This document shows positions 1 to 9,297 of a DNA stretch of 64,000 bases, one piece after another (the first letter of the stretch is position 1; each line of letters opens with the position of its first letter). Made by a program: the position numbers and the translations under genes. Below the pieces are notes generated by a model. It made no database searches, was not told where the DNA came from, and saw nothing but the letters and a program-made list of their open reading frames with translations. The stretch is from assembly GCF_003008575.1 (NCBI RefSeq), contig NZ_CP027667.1, positions 2,050,501-2,114,500 on the forward strand, given 5' to 3'. The stretch comes from Melaminivora suipulveris. GTDB lineage: Bacteria; Pseudomonadota; Gammaproteobacteria; Burkholderiales; Burkholderiaceae_C.

Positions 1-2
1 TG

Positions 3-1010
3 GGGCCGGGGCTCAAATTCGGCCAGCGTCTGTGCTACTTCAACGCCATGCTGCACTTCTTCTACGGGCTGCCGCGGCTGGTGTTCCTCACGGCGCCGCT
101 GGCTTACCTGTTCCTGGGCGCGCACGTGTTCCAGGCGACGGCGGCGATGATCACCGCCTACGCCCTGCCGCACCTGGCGCACGCCAGCATCACCAATTCG
201 CGCATCCAGGGGCGCTTCCGCTACTCGTTCTGGAACGAGGTCTACGAGTCGGTGCTGGCCTGGTACATCATGCGCCCGGTGCTGCTGGCGGTGATCAACC
301 CCAAGCTGGGCAAGTTCAATGTGACAGCCAAGGGCGGCGTGGTCGAGCAGTCGTACTTCGACTGGTCCATCGCCCGGCCCTACCTGATCCTGCTGCTGGT
401 CAACGCCCTGGGCTTTTTCGTCGGCATCTGGCGCCTGAGCGTGGCACCCGACACGGTGGTGCTCACGACCATCATCATCAACATGGTCTGGACGGCCTAC
501 AACATCATCCTGTGCAGCGCCAGCCTGGCCGTGGCCAGCGAGACGCGCCAGGTGCGCAGCACGCCGCGCGTGTCGGTGGCGCTGCCGGCTGCGCTGCGTT
601 TCGCCGACGGCCGCACGCTGATGTGCGAGACCGACGACTTCTCGCAAAGCGGTGTCGGCCTGCGCGTGCAGGGCGGCCCTGACATCCCCGCCGGCACCCC
701 CGTCGAAGTGGCACTGTTTCGCTCCGACGAGGAAGCCACCTTTCCGGCCATCGTCACGTTCAGCGGTGGTGGGCGCATGGGCCTGCAGTTCGATGGCCTG
801 AGCCTGCGCCAGCAGGCGGATCTGTCGCGACTGACGTTTGCGCGCGCCGACGTATGGCTGGAGTTCTGGGGCAACCGCCAGCACGACCGCCCCCTGCGCT
901 CGCTCAAGAGCGTGATCATCATCGGCATGCGCGGAATCGGTCAGGTGGTGGGCAACCTGCCGAACATCGTGCGGGGGCGCCGCGTGGCGCTGGGCGAGCG
1001 CTCATCGTGA
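3..1010 (+). CDS. bcsA: Cellulose synthase catalytic subunit BcsA, C-terminal part (5' end outside window)
   Basis: Inner-membrane glycosyltransferase that polymerises UDP-glucose into beta-1,4-glucan and feeds it through its own membrane channel. The frame is open from base 3, so the catalytic GT2 part lies upstream and is not visible. What is visible: the end of the interfacial and transmembrane region, the gating-loop motif FNVTAKGG (bases 315-338), two further hydrophobic helices, then a PilZ domain with RSTPR (RxxxR, 555-569) and DFSQSG (DxSxxG, 636-653). Those are the two c-di-GMP contact motifs, so activity should be c-di-GMP dependent. The stop is followed after 52 bases by bcsB in the same direction. 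Identification is secure from the motifs and the downstream bcs genes. Confidence 0.96.
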   Translation, partial: GPGLKFGQRLCYFNAMLHFFYGLPRLVFLTAPLAYLFLGAHVFQATAAMITAYALPHLAHASITNSRIQGRFRYSFWNEVYESVLAWYIMRPVLLAVINPKLGKFNVTAKGGVVEQSYFDWSIARPYLILLLVNALGFFVGIWRLSVAPDTVVLTTIIINMVWTAYNIILCSASLAVASETRQVRSTPRVSVALPAALRFADGRTLMCETDDFSQSGVGLRVQGGPDIPAGTPVEVALFRSDEEATFPAIVTFSGGGRMGLQFDGLSLRQQADLSRLTFARADVWLEFWGNRQHDRPLRSLKSVIIIGMRGIGQVVGNLPNIVRGRRVALGERSS

Positions 1011-1062
1011 ACCGGCGGCCGGCTTGCAAGGCATTGACGACAAGACAAGAACAGGAGCGTCC

Positions 1063-3411
1063 ATGAACGTCCATCTCCACTCCCCTGCGGGGCGGCGGCG
1101 CCGCCGGCGCCCGGCTCTGGCACCGCTCGCCGTGCTGCTGGCGGCGCTGGGCAGCACCAGCCTGGCGCCGGCCCAGCCCACCCCGGCGACGCGCGCGCAA
1201 CCTCCTGCGCGGCTCGCGCCGGCGCCCCTTGAGCAGCAGCTCCAGCCCTCCGCCGCAGGGCGCACCTACCAGGTCTCGCTGCGCCAGCTGGGCGCCGTGT
1301 TCCCGCTGCAGCTGCGCGGCGTGCAGGGCGCTGCAGGCGTGCAGTTCGGCGTGCGCGGCGACGAGGTCGTGACCTCGGCGCGACTGCACCTGAACTACGC
1401 CTATTCGCCGGCGCTGCTGCCCGACATCTCGCACATCCGCGTGCTGGTCAACGAGCAGGTGGTGATGACCATTCCGGTGCCCAAGGAGCAGGGCGGTGAG
1501 AGCCTGCAGCGCGTGATCGACATCCCGACACGGCTGATCGGCGAATTCAACCGCCTGAACCTGGAGTTGATCGGCCACTACACCATGGAGTGCGAGGACC
1601 CGGCGCACACCAGCCTGTGGGCCAACGTCGGCAACGACAGCACCCTGGAGCTGTCCGTCAACCCGCTGGCCCTGCCCAACGATCTGGCTTTCCTGCCCGA
1701 GCCGTTCTTCGACCGGCGCGACGCGCGCCAGCTGGTGATGCCCATCGTCTTCTCGCGTGTGCCCGATGCCGGGCAGCTCGAAGCCGCCGGCACCTTGGCG
1801 TCGTGGTTCGGCGGCATGGCGGGCTTTCGGGGCGCGAGCTTTCCGGCCTCGGTCGGCCAGCTGCCGCCCAAGGGGCACGCCATCGTGCTGGCCCAGGGCG
1901 GTGGCGAAGGCATCGCCGGCGTTCCGGCGGCGGCCGCCAGCGGGCCGACCATCACCATGGTCACGCACCCCAACGATCCCGCCTCCAAGCTGCTGATCAT
2001 CAGCGGGCGTGACGCCGCCGAGCTCAAGCGCGCCGCCACCGCCCTGGCGGTGGGCGGCATGTCGCTCTCGGGCCCCAGCGCCAGCATTTCCGAGCTCAAG
2101 GAGATCGCCGCGCGCAAGCCCTACGACGCGCCCAACTGGCTGGCCAGCGACCGCCCGGTCAAATTCGGCGAGCTGGTCGATCCGGCGACGCTCAGCGTGG
2201 CCGGCTATTCGCCCGACCTGATCCGCGTGAACTTCCAGGTGCCGCCAGACCTGTTCGCCTGGCGCAAGAAAGACATTCCGGTCCACCTCAAGTACCGCTA
2301 CACGGCGCGGCCACTGGAGGACAAGTCGACGCTCAACGTCGGCGTCAACGAGCAGTTCCTGCGTGCGCTGCCGCTGCGCGCCATGGATCATGCCCGGCCC
2401 AGCCGCATCGAGAGCTGGCTGAACAAGGCCGTGCCGCCAGGCGATCTGTTGCCGGCCGAAGACAAGTTCGACATCCCGCTGTTCAAGCTGCCGGCGCGCA
2501 GCCAGCTGCAGTTCCACTATTACCACGACATCATCAAGGAGGGCGCCTGCAAGGACGTGCTGCTGGACAACGTGCGCGGCACGGTGGAGCCGGACTCGAC
2601 CATCGACATCCGGGGCTTCTCGCACTTCATCGCCATGCCCGACCTGGCGGCGTTCGCCAACACCGGCTTCCCGTTCACGCGCATGGCCGATCTGTCGCAG
2701 ACCGCCATCGTGCTGCCGGCGCGGCCCGAGGCCGGCGACTACACGGCATATCTGTCGCTCATGGGCCTGATGGGCACCGTGACCGGCTATCCCGCGCATT
2801 CGGCCACCGTGGTGCTGGGCGGCGATCGTCTGGACGGGCTGGAGGACAAGGATCTGCTGGTCATCGCCAGCGGCAACAACCCGCCGCTGGTGGGGCAGTG
2901 GGCCGACCACCTGCCGTTCAGCCTCAAGGAGGGCACCAAGCGTTTCCGCCTGTCGGATTACGCATCGCGCCTGCTCAACTGGTTCGATCCCGAGCAGCGC
3001 GACCGCATGCGCCCTGGGCGCAGCGAGATCGTCTACACCAGCGCCAGCAGCGACGCGGTGTATGCCGGCTTCGAATCGCCCCTGAAGAGCGGGCGCAGCG
3101 TGGTGCTCCTGATCAGCAACCAGGCCAGTGGGCTGAAGCAGGCGGTCGATGCCCTGCTCGACCCGGACCTGCTCAAGCGCATCCAGGGCAGCACCGCCGT
3201 GATCCGCGGCAAGCAGGTCGACAGCCTGGTGGCCGAGCAGAGCTACCACGTCGGCCAGCTCAACCCGGTCACGCGCGTGCAGTGGTGGCTTTCGCGCAAC
3301 CCGCTGGCGCTGATCGTGCTGGGCGTGGTGGCTGCCGCGCTGGTGGCATTCATCCTCTATATCGCGCTGCGTGCCCGCGCCCGCCGGCGCTTGCGCCTGC
3401 AGCAGGGTTGA
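1063..3411 (+). CDS. bcsB: Cellulose synthase periplasmic subunit BcsB
   Basis: Periplasmic, membrane-anchored partner of BcsA that guides the nascent glucan across the periplasm. The protein is 782 residues, a normal BcsB length. It opens with a signal peptide (Arg-rich start, then a hydrophobic stretch ending near PAQ) and ends with one transmembrane helix followed by a basic tail, the helix that docks on BcsA. I chose ATG 1063 because AGGAG (1053-1057) precedes it by five bases; an in-frame TTG at 1024 lacks such a site. It sits between bcsA and bcsZ and is clearly co-transcribed with them. Confidence 0.96.
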   Translation: MNVHLHSPAGRRRRRRPALAPLAVLLAALGSTSLAPAQPTPATRAQPPARLAPAPLEQQLQPSAAGRTYQVSLRQLGAVFPLQLRGVQGAAGVQFGVRGDEVVTSARLHLNYAYSPALLPDISHIRVLVNEQVVMTIPVPKEQGGESLQRVIDIPTRLIGEFNRLNLELIGHYTMECEDPAHTSLWANVGNDSTLELSVNPLALPNDLAFLPEPFFDRRDARQLVMPIVFSRVPDAGQLEAAGTLASWFGGMAGFRGASFPASVGQLPPKGHAIVLAQGGGEGIAGVPAAAASGPTITMVTHPNDPASKLLIISGRDAAELKRAATALAVGGMSLSGPSASISELKEIAARKPYDAPNWLASDRPVKFGELVDPATLSVAGYSPDLIRVNFQVPPDLFAWRKKDIPVHLKYRYTARPLEDKSTLNVGVNEQFLRALPLRAMDHARPSRIESWLNKAVPPGDLLPAEDKFDIPLFKLPARSQLQFHYYHDIIKEGACKDVLLDNVRGTVEPDSTIDIRGFSHFIAMPDLAAFANTGFPFTRMADLSQTAIVLPARPEAGDYTAYLSLMGLMGTVTGYPAHSATVVLGGDRLDGLEDKDLLVIASGNNPPLVGQWADHLPFSLKEGTKRFRLSDYASRLLNWFDPEQRDRMRPGRSEIVYTSASSDAVYAGFESPLKSGRSVVLLISNQASGLKQAVDALLDPDLLKRIQGSTAVIRGKQVDSLVAEQSYHVGQLNPVTRVQWWLSRNPLALIVLGVVAAALVAFILYIALRARARRRLRLQQG

Positions 3412-3537
3412 GTGGGGCGACGAGGAGTCCGCAGCGAGCGCTACACCCGTCTGGCCGGCCGCGTTGGCAAGGGTTTTGCCGCGCTGGTCGGCGACTGGCA
3501 AGGGTGTCATGCTCCTGAAATCGATGCTGCCGCCGCC

Positions 3538-4794
3538 ATGCCAACTGCCTGCCCGCCCGCTACGCCGCCCGCGCCGCTGAACGTCCGCCGTCCGCGCCAC
3601 CGGCGCGCTGCGGCCCTGGCCGCCGCCTGGGCGCTGGTCAGCGTTCCGGCACTGGCCGCGGACGACTGCGCGGCCGCCGCCGCATGGCCGCTGTGGCAGC
3701 AGTTCGCGCAGCGCTTCATGCAGGCCGATGGCCGGGTGATCGACTACAGCGTCGCGCAGCAGCACTCGACATCCGAGGGCCAGTCCTACGCCATGTTCTT
3801 CGCGCTGGTGGCGCGCGACCGCGAGCGTTTCGACAAGCTGTGGAACTGGAGCGTCGCCAACCTGTCCGGCGGCGATGTCGCCGCCCAGCTGCCCGCCTGG
3901 CAATGGGGCCGCAAGGACGACGGCTCGTGGGGCGTGGTCGACGCCAACGCCGCCTCCGACGCCAACCTGTGGTTCGCCTACGCCCTGGCCGAGGCCGGAC
4001 GCGTCTGGGCCGAGCCGCGCTACACCGCGCAGGCGCAGGCCCTGGTGGCACTGATCGCCAAACACGAGGTGGCCGAGCTGCCCGGCCTGGGCGCCACGCT
4101 GCTGCCGGCGACGCAAGGGTTCATGATCGGGCCGCGCACCTGGCGCCTGAACCCCAGCTATCTGCCGGTGCCGCTGGCGCGCGCCATGCAGCAGTTGGAC
4201 CCCAAGGGCCCGTGGAAGGCCGTGCTGGACAGCCACGCGCGCATGCTTGGCGAGACCACGCCCAAGGGCTTCGTCGCCGACTGGGTGGCCTGGCATGTGC
4301 CCGAGGGCGGCGGGACGGGCGCGTTCATCACCGATCCGCAAAAAAGCGACGTCGGCAGCTACGACGCCATCCGCGCCTATCTTTGGGCTGGCATGACGCC
4401 GCGCTCCGACCCGCTCGCGCCGCTGCTGCAAAAGCGCCTGGGCGGCATGGCCAGCCTGCTGCAGGGCGGCGCCAGCGTGCCGCCCGAGCAGGTGCACGTC
4501 TCGATCGGCCACGTGGACGGGCAGGCTCCGGTGGGTTTTTCCGCGGCGCTGCTGCCCTATCTGCAGGCCGCAGGCGCCCAGGGCGCGCTGAAGACCCAGC
4601 AGGAGCGCGTGCGCCGCGAGCTGCTGGAAGCGCCCAAGGATGCGCCGGCGCGCTACTACGATCAGGTGCTGGGCCTGTTCGGCACCGGTTTCATGGAACA
4701 ACGCTATCAATTCCTGCCCACCGGCAGGCTGCAACTTCGCTGGGAAAAGGCATGTCCGCAAAAAGGCCGAAGCGCCACCACCACCACACGCTGA
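3538..4794 (+). CDS. bcsZ: Endo-beta-1,4-glucanase BcsZ (GH8)
   Basis: Periplasmic cellulase of glycoside hydrolase family 8 that trims or detangles the glucan during secretion. Catalytic residues are recognisable: Glu80 in the motif SEGQSYAM (general acid) and Asp276 in GSYDAIRAYLW (matches the conserved Asp of E. coli BcsZ). An N-terminal Arg-rich segment and hydrophobic stretch ending in ALA form a signal peptide. The frame is open back to a GTG at 3412, directly after the bcsB stop, but that would put over 40 extra residues before the signal peptide. I therefore prefer ATG 3538, although it has no clear ribosome binding site. The 3' end overlaps bcsC by 43 bases. Confidence 0.93.
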   Translation: MPTACPPATPPAPLNVRRPRHRRAAALAAAWALVSVPALAADDCAAAAAWPLWQQFAQRFMQADGRVIDYSVAQQHSTSEGQSYAMFFALVARDRERFDKLWNWSVANLSGGDVAAQLPAWQWGRKDDGSWGVVDANAASDANLWFAYALAEAGRVWAEPRYTAQAQALVALIAKHEVAELPGLGATLLPATQGFMIGPRTWRLNPSYLPVPLARAMQQLDPKGPWKAVLDSHARMLGETTPKGFVADWVAWHVPEGGGTGAFITDPQKSDVGSYDAIRAYLWAGMTPRSDPLAPLLQKRLGGMASLLQGGASVPPEQVHVSIGHVDGQAPVGFSAALLPYLQAAGAQGALKTQQERVRRELLEAPKDAPARYYDQVLGLFGTGFMEQRYQFLPTGRLQLRWEKACPQKGRSATTTTR

Positions 4795-7700
4795 TCCTGG
4801 GCCTGACGGCCGCTCTGGCCGCGCCACTGGCGCTGGCGCAGGACGCCGCCACGCGCGCGCTGATCGAGCAGGGCCAGTACTGGCAGTCGCGCGGCGATTC
4901 GCTACGCGCCATCGAGGCCTGGGAAAAACTGCTGCGCGCCAGCCCCGACCAGCCCGAGGCGCTGTACGGCATGGCGCGCGCCCTGGCGCAGCAGCAGCGC
5001 CCCGAAGAGGCTCAGCGCTACCTGGAGCAGCTGCGCCGCGCCCACCCGGACCACCGGCTGGTCGAGCGCCTGCAGCAGGAGATCAACGTGCAGCGCAACG
5101 CCGCCCAGGTGCAGCAGGCGCGCAACCTGGCGCGCTCCGGCCAGGCCGAACAGGCCATGAGCAGCTACCGCCAGGCGCTGGGCGAGGCCGAGCCCACCGG
5201 GCCGCTGGCACTGGAGTACTACCAGACGCTGGGCGGCACCTCTGGCGGTTGGGACTCCGCCCGGCGCGGCCTGGAGCGGCTGGCGCGCGAGTCCCCCAAC
5301 GACTCCAAGATCTCCCTGGCGCTGGCCCAGCACCTGACCTACCGCGAAGCCACGCGGCGCGAGGGCATCAACCAGCTGGCGCGCCTGAGCGGCGACGCGG
5401 AAGTCGGCAAGGCAGCCACCGATGCCTGGCGCAAGGCCCTGGCCTGGACCGGCACGCGCGCCTCCGACATTCCGCTGTACCAGGCCTTCCTGCGCGCCCA
5501 CCCTGGCGACGAGGCCGTCACGGCGCGGCTGCGCGAGGTCGAGGCCGCGCAGCGCAGCGCGCGCACCCAGGCCGTGGCCACGCGCGACCCCCTGCGCGAG
5601 CGCAGCAGCGAGGGCTTCAAGGCGCTGGAAGAGGGCGACCTGGAGGCTGCCGAGGCGGAGTTCCGCAGCGTGCTGCAGGCGCGCCCGCAGGATGGCGACG
5701 CGCTGGGCGGCATGGGCGTGCTGCGCCTGCGCCAGGAGGAATTCTCCCAGGCGCGCAGCTACCTGGAGCGCGCCAGCCGCCAGGGCTCGCCCGCGCGCTG
5801 GAAGCAGGCGCTGGCCAGCGCCACCTACTGGTCGCTGGTCGAGGAGGCGCGCGCCGCGCGCGACGCCGGCCAGCTGGAGGCGGCGCGCCCGCTGCTGGAG
5901 CAGGCCGTGCGCACCGACCCGCAGGAGATCACGGCGCAAAACGATCTGGCCGACGTGCTGGCCGAGCTGGGCCAGCTCGAAGCCGCCGAGGCCGGCTATC
6001 GCCGCGTGCTGGCGCGCCAGGCCGACAACCCGGACGCCATCCGCGGCCTGGTCGGCGTGCTGTCGCAGACCGGCAAGGCGGCCGAGGCGTTGCAACTGGT
6101 CGAGCGCCTGACGCCCAGCCAGCAGGAAAAAGTGGGCGCCCTGGGCCGTCTGCGCGCCACCCAGGCCATGGGCCTGGCCAAGGCGGCGGCGGCGCGCGGC
6201 GACGACAACGGCGCGCGCCTGGCGCTGGAGGATGCGCTGCTCAATGACCCGGCCAACCCCTGGGTGCGCCTGGATCTGGCGCGGCTGTACCTGAAGATGG
6301 GCGCCATCAGCGAGGCGCGCGGCGTCATGGACGGCCTGCTGGTGTCCAACCCCAACATGCCCGAGGCGCTGTACGCCAGCGCCCTGCTGGCGTCCGAGTC
6401 GCGCGACTGGGCCGGCGCGCTGGCGACGCTGGAGCGCATCCCCGAGAAGAACCGCACGCGCGACATCGCCGCGCTGCAAAAGCGCGTCTGGGTGCACGTT
6501 CAGGCCGACGCCGCATCGCTGCTGGCGCGCGAGGGCCGCGTGACCCAGGCGCAGCAGATACTGCTGCAGGCCGAGCCCTTCGTCGGCCAGGATCCGGAAC
6601 TGCTGGGCGCGCTGGCGCTGGCCTGGGCCGACGCGGGCGATCCCAACCGCGCCCTGGCCATGGTGCGCGACATGCTGGCGCGCACGCCGCGCCCCGACGT
6701 GGGCCTGCGCCTGCAATACGCCGCCACGCTGCTCAAGACGCAGCAGGACGTGGAGCTGGCCGGCATCCTGCGCCAGTTGCAGGACACGCCCATGTCGGCG
6801 CAGGACCGGCGCGGCTACGAGGACATCCGCGTCGGCTACATCCTGCGCCAGGCGGACGCGCTGCGCACCGCCGGCGATCTGGCCGGCGCCTACGACACGC
6901 TGGCGCCGCTGCTGGCCGAGCGCCCGAATGACGTCGAGGTCATCGGCGCGCTGGCGCGCATGTACGCCGACAACGGCGACAACGCCCAGGCCCTGGGCCT
7001 GTACCAGCGCCTGCTGGAAAAGGACCCGCGCAACGTCAAGCTGCTGCTGGCCGCGACTAGCACCGCCACCGGCGCCAGGGACTACAACTACGCCGAATCC
7101 ACCGTGCAGGTGGCGCTGCAGCTGGCGCCGCAGGACCCGGAGGTGCTCACGGCCGCCGGCCGCGTCTACCGCGCCAAGGGCCAGGCCAGCAAGGCCGGCC
7201 AGTACTTCGCGGCCGCCATCGAGGCCGAAACGCGCCAGCGCGCGCAGCTGATGGCCGCCACCGGCCAGGGGGGCGGGACCTACGCCGCGCCTGGCGCGCC
7301 CGGCGGCAACCCGTTCCGGCGCAGCGCGGCCCAGCCGCTGTGGGGCGGGCGGGCGCCTGCAGCCGGCATCGGTGGCGGCGCCCTCATGCCTGCGGCCTAC
7401 GCACCTGCCGGCTACGCGCAGGTGGGCAGCAGCGCGTGGGGCGCGGCGCCGGTCGCTGCCGGCGTGCCGCCCGGCGCGCAGCCCTTCATCCCGCAGCCGG
7501 CCGGCGTGGCGCGCTTCCCGGCGCCGCCCGCACCGCCGCCGGCCACCCCGGCCAACTACTACGGCAGCACCGCCGAGCCGGCAGCGCCAGCGGCGCGCAG
7601 CAACACTACCAGCGCCGCGCGCAGCGCGGCACGCCCGGCCGCGCGCGGCGCCGCACCTGCGCCTGCGCCGGCCGCCGCGCCAGCACGCAGCAACGCCGCG

Positions 7701-9200
7701 TCGGCGCAGCGTGGCAGCAGCGCTAATGGCGGCATCCCCGAGCCCGTGACCTCCGTGCCGGCCGGCGCCAGCTCGGCACTGATGACGCCGGCGCAGGCGC
7801 GCGCCATGGCCGCGCAGCCCCTGGCCGCGCCCGCCTATGGTCAACCGGCGCAGGCCTACGTTGCCCCGCAGTCGGCCTATGTGCCCTTGCAGCCCGGCTA
7901 CGCCGGCGCCGCTCCGGCTGCGCTGCCGGCGTCGTCGACGCCGTCGGTCTGGGCCACCGCGCCGCTGGTGCCGGGTGGTGCGCCAACGCGCCCGCGCAGC
8001 GCGCTGGATGATCTGGCCGAGCTGCAGGAGGGCCGCACCTCCATGCTGTCGGTCGGCGTGGTCGGGCGCGGGCGCCAGGGCGAGAGCGGCATGAGCCGCC
8101 TGACCGACATGCAGGCGCCCGTGGAGATGAAGTTCCCCGCCGGCGACGGCATGATGGCCGTGCGCGTGACACCCACCGGCGTCGGCGCCGGCTCGCCCGA
8201 GACCTCCTACGGCACGCTCAGCCGCTTCGGCGCCGGCCCGGCCACGGCGCTGGACATGCCCACGCGTTCGCCGGGCTCGCAAAACGACGGCGGCGTGGGC
8301 ATCGGCATCGGCTACGAGACCGCCAAGCTGGCGGTCGACGTGGGCACGCTGCCGCTGGGATTTCGCCAGAACGACGTCATGGGCGGCGTGCGCTACCGAC
8401 TCGATCTGTCCGACCACATCAGCCTGACCGGCGATCTGTCGCGCCGGCCGGTCACCGACAGCGTGCTGTCGTTCGCCGGAGCGCGCGATGCGCGCACGGG
8501 CGAGAAATGGGGCGCCGTCTCGGCCAACGGCGCGCGGCTGGACCTGACCTGGGACGACGGCGACTTCGGCGCCTACGCCGTGGGCGCGCTGCACGCGCTG
8601 CAGGGTCACAACGTGCAGTCCAACTCGCGCGTCGAGCTGGGCGGCGGCATGTACTGGCGTGTGCACCGCACGACGGATTCCATCTTCACCGCCGGGCTGA
8701 ACGTGACCGGCATGGCCTACAACAAGAACCTGCGCTACTTCACCTACGGCCATGGCGGCTACTTCAGCCCGCAGCAGTTCCTGGCCATGAGCGTGCCCTT
8801 CGACTGGGCCCAGCGCAGCGGCCGCCTGAGCTACCAGATCAAGGGCGCCCTGGGCGTGCAGTACTTCAAGGAGGACGCATCGCCGTACTTCCCGACGAAC
8901 CGCGCGCGCCAGGCCGCCGCCGCCCAGGCCGCCAGCGATGCCGAGGCCTTCGGCGAAGTCGGCACCAGCGCCACCGCCATCTACCCCGGCCAGAGCAAGA
9001 CCGGACTGGGCTACAACCTGGGCCTGGCGATGGAGTACCAGCTGCACCCGCAGCTGTTCGTGGGCAGCCACCTGGCGCTGGACAACGCGCGCAACTACCG
9101 CCAGTTCACTGGCGGCCTGTACGTGCGCTACGCGCTACAGCCCTACGCCGGGCGCCAGAGCCTGCCGGTCAGCCCGCTCAAGTCGCCATACGCGTTCTGA
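4752..9200 (+). CDS. bcsC: Cellulose synthase outer-membrane export protein BcsC
   Basis: Exports the glucan chain from periplasm to cell surface. The 1482-residue protein has a signal peptide (hydrophobic stretch ending LALAQ), then a long array of TPR-like helical repeats to about residue 830. A roughly 250-residue Ala/Pro/Gly-rich low-complexity linker follows (about residues 834-1086, bases 7255-8010). It ends with the BCSC C-terminal beta-barrel, whose last residue is Phe, as expected for BAM-dependent insertion. The start ATG 4752 lies inside the end of bcsZ (overlap 43 bases), which suggests translational coupling; AAAGG lies just upstream. The frame is open further upstream but antiparallel to nothing useful there. 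No bcsD follows: the operon ends here. Confidence 0.95.
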   Translation: MSAKRPKRHHHHTLILGLTAALAAPLALAQDAATRALIEQGQYWQSRGDSLRAIEAWEKLLRASPDQPEALYGMARALAQQQRPEEAQRYLEQLRRAHPDHRLVERLQQEINVQRNAAQVQQARNLARSGQAEQAMSSYRQALGEAEPTGPLALEYYQTLGGTSGGWDSARRGLERLARESPNDSKISLALAQHLTYREATRREGINQLARLSGDAEVGKAATDAWRKALAWTGTRASDIPLYQAFLRAHPGDEAVTARLREVEAAQRSARTQAVATRDPLRERSSEGFKALEEGDLEAAEAEFRSVLQARPQDGDALGGMGVLRLRQEEFSQARSYLERASRQGSPARWKQALASATYWSLVEEARAARDAGQLEAARPLLEQAVRTDPQEITAQNDLADVLAELGQLEAAEAGYRRVLARQADNPDAIRGLVGVLSQTGKAAEALQLVERLTPSQQEKVGALGRLRATQAMGLAKAAAARGDDNGARLALEDALLNDPANPWVRLDLARLYLKMGAISEARGVMDGLLVSNPNMPEALYASALLASESRDWAGALATLERIPEKNRTRDIAALQKRVWVHVQADAASLLAREGRVTQAQQILLQAEPFVGQDPELLGALALAWADAGDPNRALAMVRDMLARTPRPDVGLRLQYAATLLKTQQDVELAGILRQLQDTPMSAQDRRGYEDIRVGYILRQADALRTAGDLAGAYDTLAPLLAERPNDVEVIGALARMYADNGDNAQALGLYQRLLEKDPRNVKLLLAATSTATGARDYNYAESTVQVALQLAPQDPEVLTAAGRVYRAKGQASKAGQYFAAAIEAETRQRAQLMAATGQGGGTYAAPGAPGGNPFRRSAAQPLWGGRAPAAGIGGGALMPAAYAPAGYAQVGSSAWGAAPVAAGVPPGAQPFIPQPAGVARFPAPPAPPPATPANYYGSTAEPAAPAARSNTTSAARSAARPAARGAAPAPAPAAAPARSNAASAQRGSSANGGIPEPVTSVPAGASSALMTPAQARAMAAQPLAAPAYGQPAQAYVAPQSAYVPLQPGYAGAAPAALPASSTPSVWATAPLVPGGAPTRPRSALDDLAELQEGRTSMLSVGVVGRGRQGESGMSRLTDMQAPVEMKFPAGDGMMAVRVTPTGVGAGSPETSYGTLSRFGAGPATALDMPTRSPGSQNDGGVGIGIGYETAKLAVDVGTLPLGFRQNDVMGGVRYRLDLSDHISLTGDLSRRPVTDSVLSFAGARDARTGEKWGAVSANGARLDLTWDDGDFGAYAVGALHALQGHNVQSNSRVELGGGMYWRVHRTTDSIFTAGLNVTGMAYNKNLRYFTYGHGGYFSPQQFLAMSVPFDWAQRSGRLSYQIKGALGVQYFKEDASPYFPTNRARQAAAAQAASDAEAFGEVGTSATAIYPGQSKTGLGYNLGLAMEYQLHPQLFVGSHLALDNARNYRQFTGGLYVRYALQPYAGRQSLPVSPLKSPYAF

Positions 9201-9211
9201 CGCGGCGCCCT

Positions 9212-9246
9212 GCCATATTCCGCCGCAGCTGGCGGCGGAATATGGC
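9212..9246. terminator. Perfect 15-bp hairpin after bcsC
   Basis: Arms 9212-9226 and 9232-9246 are exact inverted repeats around a 5-base loop, sitting between the convergent genes bcsC and mtnN. On the plus strand the stem is followed by six A, and on the minus strand a T-run precedes the stem, so it is not a textbook intrinsic terminator. It may still block or stabilise the 3' ends of both transcripts. It abuts a copy of the dispersed repeat family. Confidence 0.5.
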
Positions 9247-9297
9247 AAAAAACGCCTTCAGTCGGCGTGAATCAATCGTTTGTAGCTATAAATTTCA
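9247..9297 (+). repeat. Dispersed stem-loop repeat, copy 1
   Basis: Contains ACGCC-TTCAGTC-GGCGT, then GTGAATCAATCG and TAGCTATA, the core of a family seen at least 12 times in this window. It lies in the convergent gap between bcsC and mtnN and touches the mtnN stop codon. Confidence 0.85.

Noticed and set aside
3412-3537. GTG start of bcsZ directly after the bcsB stop
   Set aside because: Would add 42 residues before the signal peptide; kept only as an alternative start.
919-4827. Very long minus-strand open frame (1302 codons) opposite bcsB and bcsZ
   Set aside because: Antisense to well-identified genes, Arg/Ala/His-rich with no recognisable domain; it is open only because of high-GC codon bias.
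4902-9071. Minus-strand open frame (1389 codons) opposite bcsC
   Set aside because: Composition is that of a frame shadow, rich in Arg, Gln, Gly and His; bcsC explains the DNA.
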